Source: Sphagnum compactum
Lineage: Eukaryota; Bryophyta; Sphagnopsida; Sphagnales
Direction: 5' to 3'
Length of the DNA: 64,000 nt
Assembly (NCBI GenBank): GCA_965153455.1
Contig: OZ234504.1
Location: 5,146,001 to 5,210,000, forward strand
Made by a program: the position numbers and the translations under genes. Positions 49,845 to 60,745 of the stretch are shown piece by piece. Position 1 is the first letter of the stretch; every line of letters starts with the position of its first letter. The notes below the pieces were generated by a model that saw only the letters and a program-made list of their open reading frames with translations, made no database searches and was not told where the DNA came from.

Positions 49845-51554
49845 TGAAAAGCATCGTGCCTTTGCAGGCCCATGTAAGCCATTGAAGAGTTCAAGTAGAA
49901 GTCATGTGAGAATGGCCATCCAGAAGTTTTGGCTCAATCCAAATAACATATGGAACACCATGCTACCACAACAATGTGCACAAACTAAGTGGCGGGGGCA
50001 GGAGGGTGGGGGATGAGGCCAAAGGAAAATGGGGGTGAGTACCCAATGCTGCAGACTAGGGAAAATATATCACATAGATTGTAATCATCATTCAGGAGAG
50101 ATGAATTCTGCCTTTCTTTCACCCTAACCTTCTTAAGGTCACATGCTCTTTTTCAAATGCATATGAACTGGCACATTATAACATTGTGAAGTCTGTTATA
50201 TGTTTTTTTTTCGGGTCTTACACAGAGATGAGGCCGATAGGCATAATAGGCTTTCCGCCCATACTTGTCTGCTGCAATTCCCCATGACACTGCTGTTGTC
50301 ACTTACACCACCATGAAAGCTGATCCTGCAAACCAACCAAGAAAAACACAAACATTTGTCAAGAATCGAACCAAACGAAAACCCATTCAACTATTCAATA
50401 CATATCCAAATTGGTGAACAAAAAACTTACTTCATGTCATGCAAAAGAGAACCTCACCTATAGCTCCCACATAAAAGCCAAGATCCTTGTCTGATTTGGC
50501 AATATGAAAATCGTGTACCTACTACATTCATGATCATAACAGCCAGTCAATTAACATTTTGAAAAAATTATCAGGGATGGCCCTAAGCGGGGATGTACAC
50601 TTTTACTAATGCAATTGTTGGAGAAAGTATTTTTAATAAAATAAAGAGGAGACAAACAGAATGTGCTGCAATAAAAAGAAGAGGACCAACATTTGCAATT
50701 TTCATAGTAAGCACAATTTTCATAATAAGCTCATTTATAGGTAGTCCAAAAAGGAACAAGATTGATAATAGCAGGACATAGAGTAATGGGTTAAAAGAAA
50801 GCAAAGTAGGGACATTACATACCATGAAAATATCATATGCCATCTTGTTAAAATTCCCAACTATTGGGACTTCTAAGATTTCTACATGGCTATTATAAAC
50901 TTGCAAATACCACAACAAACCATCTTCTCAAAATACCATCTTTTGGGTCTAAGTTTCTAGAGGCCTAGCAACAAAGAAAAAATAATCACAGCAATTAAAC
51001 CATTTGTGTCAAATTAATTCAAACAAGTTCAAGTCCAAGTTTCAAGACTGGCTACAAAGAAAAGAAAAGAAATCCCAAAACACCCATCTAATTCTGTCGG
51101 GCACTACCTACTTATAAGCAATTTATTTATGCTGACTATTATTATTGCTACTCCTGCAACAATTTTTGATACCAAAAAACCTAACAATCCTAATATCATC
51201 TAACACTAGCCTTGCTAGAATTATGCAAAAAATATTATCTCTGGGTTTTCATTCCCTAGTGGGTCTGTAGCATGAATGTTTCAACAATTGCAGTGTAGAA
51301 GTCTTGTCAAGTGAAGAGGGAAAGGGGTGAGAGAAGGGGAGAAAGGAGAGAGAATGGGAGAAGGGAAGAGAGAAGCAAAACAAGGCATAATACTTACAAC
51401 TGCAAAGAACCAGCAAAAACACAGTGATGAACTGTTTGTAAGGAATTCCTCCATCTTGGCTTTGCAAATATGCATTCTTTCATCCTGGACAATTGGGAAA
51501 CACTGGAAGCTGCTTGTGCTCCAATATATGACTTCTCAATGTTTGCTCCCCCAT
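49845..51554 (-). pseudogene. Decayed ZIFL-type MFS transporter gene (N-terminal exons)
   Basis: Minus-strand exons resemble plant ZIFL (zinc-induced facilitator-like) major facilitator proteins. Exon 51554-51398: ATG start, NCPG-stop (family CPGC), DGGIPYKQFITVFLLVLCS, then a GTAAGT donor. Exon 50518-50458: VHDFHIAKSDKDLGFYVGAI, GTGAGG donor. Exon 50325-50222: GSAFMVV-stop, VSWGIAADKYGRK, then a one-base shift into PIMPIGLISV and a GTAAG donor. Exon 49962-49845: FGLSQNFWMAILT-stop, LLLELFNGLHGPAKA. The D-K-Y-G-R-K loop is the MFS signature. The LPISSLFPFLYF exon and everything after the fourth helix are missing. Stops and the shift make it a pseudogene; introns show it was a gene, not a retrocopy. 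Confidence 0.85.
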
Positions 51555-54274
51555 CAATCCAGACCCAAGCTTCTTCTTGTTTTCTACTTGTCCTCCACCT
51601 TTAAATCCTCACTGCTCCACCACAATCACCATCATTATAATCATCAGCAACTAGCTTTGGACCTCTTGTTGCTACAAACTTTAAATCAAGTTAAAAAACT
51701 TTGCTTTGAAAATGAAGCTTGTCCAAATTTACAACTTGCTGCAAATGTCCATTCATTATTAGGCCAAAACATGATTTTTTTTTATTAGTCTTTTTTTTTA
51801 ATTATGGTTTAATCAAACTCATGAGTTATATGATTTTTAGCTATTTTTTTATGCCATTGACTATGGTTGAATCAAACTTGTCACTTATGCCATTTTAAGT
51901 TTTCTTTTATGCCATTATAGTTGCATAGGACTACTTATGGATGCGATGGTTTGATGTAATGATTATTAATCATCTCTCCCCACCTGCAACAACTTGGACT
52001 GATTGACTCAATCTTCTGTTTCCATTTGTTTTTGCCCCTCTCTTCAAAATATTAATCCCCTGTAAATTCTAGACTTTGCTTATAGTCTAAAATATCTAGA
52101 CAATTTTCTTTGAGTGTCCTAATTAGACTCAAAGAAACAAAGAATTCTCGATTCACCTCTGAAGAAGAAGAAGAAATTGTCCCACCCTTCACCAGCTACA
52201 ACTCGTCACATTGAGCAAAATCCACAATCACAATATAAATTTCCAGCAGTCTTCATGGATCCACTGGATTTGACTGATGTACCTTATTCAAGAACAACTT
52301 CCTTCTGCTGATTCTACCCTAAACCTTAAAGCCCACATGAAAGCCTCATTGCAGAATTCTGCCAATTCTGCCATGTGAGCCCTGATGGATACTTAATGAA
52401 TGCTCATGAGTGAAAAGAAGGTTTATGAGGGAAGCTTCCTGAGGGCTTGTGTAGCACAATCAGCTGTAGATGGCCCATTCTGGGACCTTCAAAAGTAGAG
52501 AGGTCTGTAGGTAGAATTGAACGTTCTTGCAGATTAGGCGACAACCTTGCAACCTGACACCAGGGAGACGGGGCCGGTTGAGGTCAACAAGTGGTTTGAG
52601 GAGGGATCATGAAATTGTCAAAATTGATAACAATATGTGTGGGTCTTGATGTGCTATCACTTGGGAATTTTACTTAAAATTTTTACCAATGGATGAACAG
52701 CTTAGAAAGCTCGAGATGGTAGATATCTCAATTCACACCTACAACCAAGTTACGGTTTTAAAAAGATACCTAGTTACTTTCATTTAGTCATGGTGATTTA
52801 CTCGAAATCATCATGTAACGTAACACATGGTCCTGTGAAATCATCATCATCATGTAACGTAACACAGGGTTCCTGTGAAATCATCATGTAACCTAACACA
52901 CAGGTCCTACTCATAGTTCTCTTGTCTTGTTCTCCTTGTCAAAGGCCCCTCACACCTTTAAGATTTTGTTTGCTATTTGTTTATATCTTCAACAACACCT
53001 TAGGTGAAGCAGCACCCACAATGGTGCCATGGCAAAAAACCCCCAAATTCTTTAAAATGGCTTATAAATATTACAAATATCCCATGCTTATTGTAAATCA
53101 GAGTCTTGGGAGTCCAAATCTAACATTTTTTGGGCTTCATATGAGATCTTGCTCAAAAGCCTGAAGGTACCCACCAGTATGGGTGCTGGTTCACCCCGGC
53201 CACACTACCTTGTCATTTGCAACATCCTTTTTTACATCATTTCACTCCACATTATGCTTCATTGTCTCTGATGTGTGCTTTGACCTCTCTCCTTGTAGTT
53301 TGTGCGTCCATAGCTTTGCAGTTCTGGAAGGAGCACATATGTTGAATCTGCTTGCATTTTAGATTACAATCTTTTCCTTTTGGAATGAGAAGTTGCCCAT
53401 GGTTTTGTCCTTCAGTAGATTGGGTCACCTGTAGATTGAGAAATTCTCAAGTTTTGCAAGCGTTGTAATCATTTTTCAAAGGTGTCCCATGCTACAAGTG
53501 GCTTGGTGTAGGGTGAGGTGAGAATTTGCATTTTCTTTATTATTCAAGTCTGGGAATCTTATTTTGTTGTCTAGCAATCCCAGTGACAAGCTCTCCAAGT
53601 AATCGAGCTGCATTCTTTCTCCCATACAATCATGAATTTCGCTTTGAATTGATACCATAGCCACTACTGATAATTGGCACTTTGGTGAACATTTATTCAT
53701 TTAAGAAAAAAAGAGATTCAGCAGTTTCAAATTTAATTTTTCAGAATTTCAACAATCGCGGAATAGGTGTGCAAAGTGCAGCTTGTTTTGTGTATTTGTA
53801 CTAGTAACCTGATGGAGTTCATCTTCAACAATTTTGACAAATCTCAATAAGTTTTCCCTTTTTTTCAGCTAAGCCTTTGCAAATTATTTTGTGCCAAACA
53901 TCAGTCATACATAGGTACAATAATTCAACAACGCCAATTTCAGCAACCAGATATACCAGAATACAAAGACAAAGTCATGTGCTTAGCAGTTACATGAAAG
54001 GGTTTTGCAGACCATGAGACCTGTCACAATATTTGAAGCCAAAGTTGGCTAGTGCAAAGAAGGAAGGAAGTGGGGGTTTGGAGTAATGACAAACTTGGGA
54101 AATAAGCAATCTTGTTCAAGTAGGTTAGAAGGTGGTATGGGAGAGGAGGAAAGCGAATATCAGAGATGGGAACAAAAAGGGGGAACAATGGGTTGTGCGG
54201 CAAATCTCCTTACATGTTGCGAGTGACCGGGGTTCAAAGAAGTAGCACATGAGGCGGAGGAAGATGAAAAGGAT
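51555..54274. other. Intergenic DNA upstream of transporter pseudogene
   Basis: Composition is more balanced than average in 52.1-54.2 kb. A 74-codon minus frame at 53476-53700 looks protein-like but has no motif I know. The short repeat at 52804-52913 is listed separately. Confidence 0.45.
52804..52911. repeat. 33-40 bp tandem repeat, three copies
   Basis: Units start at 52804, 52837 and 52877, each GAAATCATCATGTAAC-GTAACAC-GGTCCTGT-like. The middle unit has two extra ATC triplets. Confidence 0.9.
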
Positions 54275-56150
54275 GTGCAAGAGCCAATAACAAAGGTACC
54301 ATCTAATCTGAAATGTTCATATGCATGTTTTGACTTGGTTTTTAGGAAATTTCAAAATATATGACTAGCGTAAATGACAAGTAGAGTCTATGGCATTAAG
54401 ACTAGGTGTAAGTGATTAAACCCTAATGATACAAGCCCAAATGATGCACAAACTTCAAGTCTATGAATAAAATAAACTTGGTCTAAATGACATAAACCTC
54501 AAATATCCTTAGTGAAACATGCTTGATTGACACAAGCTTTAATGACATAGACATGAGCGACATAGGTTAAGTGACACAAATGAGGTTTTATTGGCATTGG
54601 CCCTAGTGACATATAACACCAAACCCAAGTGACAAAAACTTTAGTGACAATATAAACTTGAGTGACATAGATGGAGTGAAATGGGCCTTAGTGGCTTAGG
54701 CCATAATGACATATTACACTAAGCCCAAGCGAAGTAGGAAACCCATGTGGCATAGGCCTTAGTGGCATAGGCACCAATGATGTATTACACTTTAACGACA
54801 TAGGTTGAGTGATACATGTCATAATGTTATAAACCTATGTCCTAAGATGAGTGAAAAAGACCTAATGGTTTATAAACCTAGGTCCTAGTGACAGAGGTTG
54901 AATGACACATGCCTTAGTGTTATGGAGTGCATTTGATGTCCTCACAATAACTTATTGAAAATAATGATTTGTGACATTTAAGTGATATGTACAAGTGATT
55001 AGCTTGCTAGTTGTCATTTAACAATGAATATAAACTTTTGATGTGCAAACAAGGCAAGTTTGACAATGGCCATGAACGGGTGGTGACACAATTTGAATGA
55101 TTTTACCATAGTTGTTTAATTGTCCAAATTCAACATTTGATGTGTAATTGCTTAAAATTCTTAAAATGATGTTGAGTGATATTTGAATGTTATGTACGGG
55201 ATCCTATAACTATGGGGTGAATGCAATTAATACCCATTTCATGGAATTACTACAAGTATCATGCAACCACGTTGTTGGATGACAATTGTTATATTACTGT
55301 ATATTGCACTCATATCTAAAGAACACTAAGTCATGAGTTCACAACACTTGAAATTTCATCCAAATATTCATTCTAATTGATGTGTCTTGTTATGGGTGAT
55401 TCTAAAACATTATTACATGTTGTGATTAACATGGGCTTGAGGGAATAACACATTATTTGCAAGAAAATCAAGGCATGTGCAAAACCGAATAACAAAGGTA
55501 TTTTCTACAAATCTCCAAGTGCATGTTTTAACATAATTTTAGCAAATTTCAAAATATATGACTTGAGTGTAAATGACTTAAAATCTATAGCACTAAGATT
55601 ATATATAAATGATTAGATTTCAATGATGTAAACGCAAGTGATGTATAAGACTCTACCAATGCTGCTAACATATTTTTATAGTTTATGGGCCATAAACCTC
55701 AACCTTTAATGAAACATGCTTGATTGACACAAGCCTTAGTGACGTAGGGGAGTGACATATAAAGCCCTAGTGATATATAATGCCAAGTCATGTGCAAATC
55801 TCAGTAACAATATAAACTTAATTGACATAGGTTGAATGACATGGGACTTAGTGGCATAGCCTTAATGACATATTACATTAAAGGCCTAAGTGATACTACA
55901 AACCAAAGTGATATAAACTGAAGTGACACAGACCTTAGAATGATATAGACCTAGGTCCTAGTGATAGAGGATGAGCGACACAAGGCCTAGTGATATAGAC
56001 TTAAATCTTAGTGAAAGAGGTTGAATGATGTAAGCGTTAGTGTTATTGAGTGGCATAGGTTAAATGGCATATGCTTTAGTGGCAAAAGTCTTAATGTGAC
56101 ATGTAAGCCCTAGTGGCATAGATCTTAATGATTGCATAGGTTATAATGCC
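54275..56150. repeat. 1.2 kb tandem duplication with AGTGACATAG minisatellite
   Basis: GTGCAA-A/GAGCC-AATAACAAAGGTA occurs at 54275 and 55477, a spacing of 1202. In both copies it is followed by GCATGTTTT, AAATTTCAAAATATATGACT and then ~500-600 bases of degenerate AGTGACATAGGCCTTA units. The copies are diverged by many substitutions. No coding potential is kept. Confidence 0.8.
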
Positions 56151-58327
56151 CTTCCAAGTCTTTTGTTAAAAAAATACTTTAACTTTGTTAAAAATTTCAA
56201 GGGCCATAAAAAAACAATCCATGATCAAGAGGAATGGGGTGGGGAGGAGGAGGGTTTCAACAAAGGAACCAACAAGAATTAGTACCACCCAAGAAGAGAC
56301 CCAAGAGAGTTTGCTAATATAATCTTCCATAAATTAATTGTTCAACATAGATTCCTATGTCAAGTAAAATTCATACCCTAAACCATGCCTTTTTGATAGG
56401 GTCTAATTTGACAAACTATTGTTGGGTTTGACATTGATTTTTAAAAATTGAGACGGATGTAGTTTGGTGATAAATGTCGTGGGGGTGCATTCGAGCTAAA
56501 AGGAGCCAAATGTGCCCAACCTTGCTAGTCATTACCAAGGACTCATGGGCTAAAACTTGTTGACATGGCTAGTAATTATGGTAGGTAACTAGACAATTTG
56601 GGAAATTTTTTCAATCCAAAAAAAAGTAGAAAAAATTACACACGTGTCTCATGCACATGCACATGTGTAACACGGCTGTTCATCATCTCCAAGTTTGAAA
56701 TTGATTTATCTTGTTCAACAAGTTGTCCATAATTGAGTTTGGTCTACTACTAGACTTTTACCTTGTTTGACTTTTCCCAAGTTCGACTTAATTGTCTATG
56801 TTTAATTTTGAGGTTGCATCATTGCAAGTAGTTGTGTAGCTTTGTTTTAGTCTTAAGATCGAAGTTGTTTGATTTTGGCCTACACTACAAGATGAAAGAA
56901 AAGAAAGATAGAAAAACAAAGCCCAAGTTGGAGAAGGGAAGTTTAGAGTTCCTTGCTTAGGAATATGTAGATTTAATTTGCAAATTGAATTTTTTTTTGT
57001 TGTGGTGAGGCATTTGAACAACATAAGGTTCAACCGTCGAACATAATTAACTTTTAAGTATGTTAGTCAAACTAACCTAGATGAGGTCTTTGGTCCTCTG
57101 AAATAACCAAAATACAAGTACACAAACTCAACTTTGCATCCTAACACTAGAAGAGAGCTTGTGAAATTATGTTGACAAATTTATGGCACATTTATCATCA
57201 CAAACAACAATTTTGCATCTTGGGTGGTTAGGGGGTTCATAGCATAAGAGAAAGGTGTTAATGTGAATTGGGTTATTGCTGCTACTTAAACTGCAAAGGA
57301 GAAAGCTTGCAAACTGGAAGCTAGGGCCCTAAAATCTAAGGGCACAAAATTAAGTGGAGCAATTGTGTCCCAAAGACTTGACATTTGAGGAGATTCAACC
57401 AAGAACCATGTGGTCTTGGTGAAGAGCCTTTGAAGTGATCATTGGTGAAAATGGAACAACTATTGCATGAGAAGACTGTTCGGTCAAATGATTGCTCTGG
57501 CTAGTTCAAATCATCAAGAGCATGGCTCTTTGTGGGTTAGTAACCACCCTCGACTTCTTGTGCAACCTTACTTTTAAGCTGCCGGATGACTTGGAATTAC
57601 TTTACTTCTAGCCATGGGAAGGGGGAAATGGATGGTGCAAGAGCGTTATGCAAAAAGGAAGCGAATTCAAATGGATTAAAGTTTTAAAATGCACATGAGG
57701 TGGTTTTGTACTTGAAAGCACAAGCTGTCAAACATCATGCATATGCTTCACATAGTAATGTTAAAAGAAGTGTGAGCATGTTTTTTTGGGAACTCAAAGT
57801 TGGTGACATAAATCGGGCTCGTCACTACAACTACAACATAGTCACTAGCCACATGTAATCAACGGGTATAATTTGACCTCCGATCTTGCTACCATGTAGC
57901 CCATAAATCATTATAGTGGCATCTTTTTTCTTTGGAATGGGGTCCCAAAGGTAAACCTTGGTGCCATAAACATCCCCAGACCTTTCTATTATTACACTTG
58001 CAACCAAAGGTCTTGTATTGTTATGTTCATTGAGTTGTTACATTGAAATGGTTGCAACAATATTTCCTTCTACTGGCGTCTCAACATCAAGTTTCTCCAC
58101 AAACGCCTTTTGCATCACAAGGAGGTTGTTGATGCATGACTATAATTGGGACATTGACACTGTAGATTCATCCTTGCATACATCCATTGTACCTCCCCAT
58201 GTCATCAATCCTTCCACCTTGCCTTCAAGATCTAACATAGCTCCCTTGCCAGGGTCTTAATTCACATGCATCTTGTCAATTTTCAATCAACATTGGCAAC
58301 AACAACATCAAAAATCTATTGTCCATG
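56151..58327. other. Intergenic DNA with possible retroelement remnants
   Basis: On the plus strand around 57,310-57,600 broken frames read TFEEIQPRTMWSW and AFEVIIGENGTTIA. On the minus strand 58,260-57,900 they read LLVMQKAFVEKLDVETPVEG and DVYGTKVYLWDPI. Both look like old coding DNA, probably transposon proteins, but I recognise neither. The CACTA element at 58328 lies directly at the edge of the second stretch. Confidence 0.4.
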
Positions 58328-58949
58328 CACTACTACCAAAGTGGGGTGTAGTTTACTAGCTTAAATCACTATGGGACCTTAAAAGTGAAATAACTTCATT
58401 GCATTTTACTGATTTCACCTAGTGAAAGTTATTTCATTATAATATCACTATGTAAAGATCATGTTTCATTTCTAGTTAACATAATTCACTATTACAATTT
58501 ACTATAGAAAATAAGTTTATTTCTATGTTTTTAAAAATATTATATCTATGTTACTTTATGATATACCCTATATTATTTTAAGCTACTTTAGTTATTCTAA
58601 CTTATATTTTATGTTATTATAAGCTATTATAAATTATTGTACCCTAAATTATTATATGTTATTTTACCTTAAAGTATCTTAACTAGTTTATTATAAGCTT
58701 TTAAATTATTTAAAATTAAATTATTCAACTAACTTTAGACTATACCTTAGGTTATTTATTTTAAATTAATGTATGTTATTTCAAGTTATACTTTAAATTA
58801 TTCAAGGTCATTCTACTTAATGTTATTATAAATGATTTTATCCTAAGCATAATAACTTTAACATAATCTAAAACAGAATATAATGGCCTAAGGTAAAAAT
58901 AACTTAAAATAGAAAATAATAACCTATGAAAAATAATTTTAAATACCCT

Positions 58950-60110
58950 ACAATATAATAACTACCAATAGCCTATGATATTATAACGTAGAATATCAAA
59001 CAATAATTTATAATACAATAATCACCAATAGTTATAATATAACATATAATAACCAACAATAACTTATAATACAATAACCATTAATAACCATAATAAAATA
59101 GTCGTCAGTAACCACCAATAAAATAACCACCAATAGCCATTAATAAAATAGCCACTAATAGCCATTAATAGAATAGCTACCAATAGCCATTAATAGAATA
59201 TCCACCAATAGCCATTAATAGATTAATCACGAATAACCATTAATAGAATAGCCACCAATAGCCATTAATAGAATAGCCACCAATAACCATTAATATATTA
59301 ATCACAAATAACCATTAATAGATTAATCACAAATAGCCATTAATAGATTAATCACGAATAACCATTAATAAAATAGCCACCAATAGCCATTAATAGAATA
59401 GCCACCAATAGCCATTAATAGAATAGCCACCAATAGCCATTAATATATTAATCACAAATAACCATTAATAGATTAATCACAAATAGCCATTAATAGATTA
59501 ATCACGAATAACCATTAATAGAATAGCCACCAATAGCCATTAATAGAATAGCCATCAATAGTCATTAATAGATTAATCACAAATAACCATTAATAGATTA
59601 ATCACAAATATCCATTAATAGATTAATCACAAATAACCATTAATAGATTAGCAACCAATAGCCATTAATACAATAGCCACCAATATCCATTAATAGATTA
59701 ATCATGAATAGCCATTAATAAAATAGTCACCAATAGCCATTAATAGATTAATCACCAATAGCCATTAATAGATTAATCACGAATAGCCATTAATAAAATA
59801 ACCACAATAACCATTAATACATTAATCACAATATACATTAATACATTAATCACAAATAACTATTAATAGAATAGCCACCAATAGCCATTAATAGAATAAC
59901 CACCAGTAGCCATTAATAGAATAGCCACCAATAGCCATTAATATATTAGCCACCAATAGCCATTAATAGATTAATCATAAATAGCCATTAATATATTAGC
60001 CACCAATAACCATTAATAGAGTAGGCACCAATATCCATCAATAAATTAATCACGAATAGTCATTAATAGAATAACCACCAATAGCCATTAATAACCACCA
60101 ATATCACTAA
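58950..60110. repeat. AATAGCCACCAATAGCCATT minisatellite inside CACTA copy 2
   Basis: Dozens of units alternate between AATAGAATAGCCACCAATAG and AATAGATTAATCACAAATAG, joined by CCATT. The two unit types form higher-order runs, so the array expanded by block duplication. Copy 1 keeps only a few such units (49,380-49,525, other strand). Confidence 0.9.
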
Positions 60111-60244
60111 TAAAAAAAAACCAATAGCCATATATTATAATTGTTTAGGATTGCCAATTTTCAAAGTTTTTTATTTTTGTAATGTTCAAAATGAAGTATT
60201 TGATAAATAAAATGTAATGTAACATATTGTCACAACAAGTGGGG

Positions 60245-60299
60245 TGGTTTGATGGTAAAGGTGTTTGCCCGCATTCCAAAGGTCAAGGGATCAAACCTC
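60245..60299 (+). other. tRNA-like segment inside CACTA copy 2
   Basis: TGGTTTGATGGTAAAGGTG (A-box-like, D-arm) is followed about 24 bases later by GGTCAAGGGATCAAACCTC (B-box-like, T-arm). This matches copy 1. No complete cloverleaf is evident. CCTACCTACCTAGG low-complexity sequence lies ~90 bases downstream. Confidence 0.5.
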
Positions 60300-60745
60300 A
60301 TGGGTGGTGTTGTGTGTGGTCAACATGGTATGTTGACCGAATATTCTCCTATTGAATTCCTAGGTTAGGTGCCTAGGTTGATTACGTGGCCTACCTACCT
60401 ACCTAGGTTAGGTTTTTAACTTAGCGTAAGTAGTGACACGTGTCAATAAATAATAGGCTTTAAAAATCATGAAATTATCAATAATATTATATATTAAATA
60501 ATTAAAATTTAATTAATTTCCATACTGGTTAGTTAATTAACTAACAGGTGAATGGTTTGGTAAATTTGTATTTCACTTGAGAATAACCTTATTCCACTAG
60601 TTATTAGTGAAACAAGTCATTGTCCGTAACAACTGGTCCCCGTTCACTAGGGGGTTAAACAATTTCACTAGGTGAAATTGTCCAAATTCACTCAAAAATC
60701 TAGTGAAACCCATAGTGAATTAGGACGCATTTCCTAGTAGTGATG

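Larger units (their letters stand above)
58328..60742. mobile_element. CACTA (En/Spm) element, copy 2, complete, 2,415 bp, non-autonomous
   Basis: The left end is CACTACTACCAAAGTGGGG; the right end, reverse complemented, is CACTACTAGGAAATGCGTCC. A perfect 3 bp duplication ATG flanks it (58325-58327 and 60743-60745). Subterminal TTTCACCTAGTGAAA-type repeats lie at both ends. The middle is a large array of GCCATTAATAGAATAGCCAC units. There is no transposase. The right ~560 bases match copy 1 at 48038 in inverse orientation, and copy 2 lacks about 700 bases that copy 1 has after its first ~560 bases. Confidence 0.92.

Noticed and set aside
56883-56903. CACTACAAGATGAAAG as a CACTA end
   Set aside because: No matching TCTTGTAGTG end with a shared triplet was found within several kilobases.
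48038-60742. A single 12.7 kb transposon bounded by the long inverted repeat
   Set aside because: The right copy has its own left terminus at 58328 with a perfect ATG duplication, and the left copy is flanked by AGA, so they are separate insertions.
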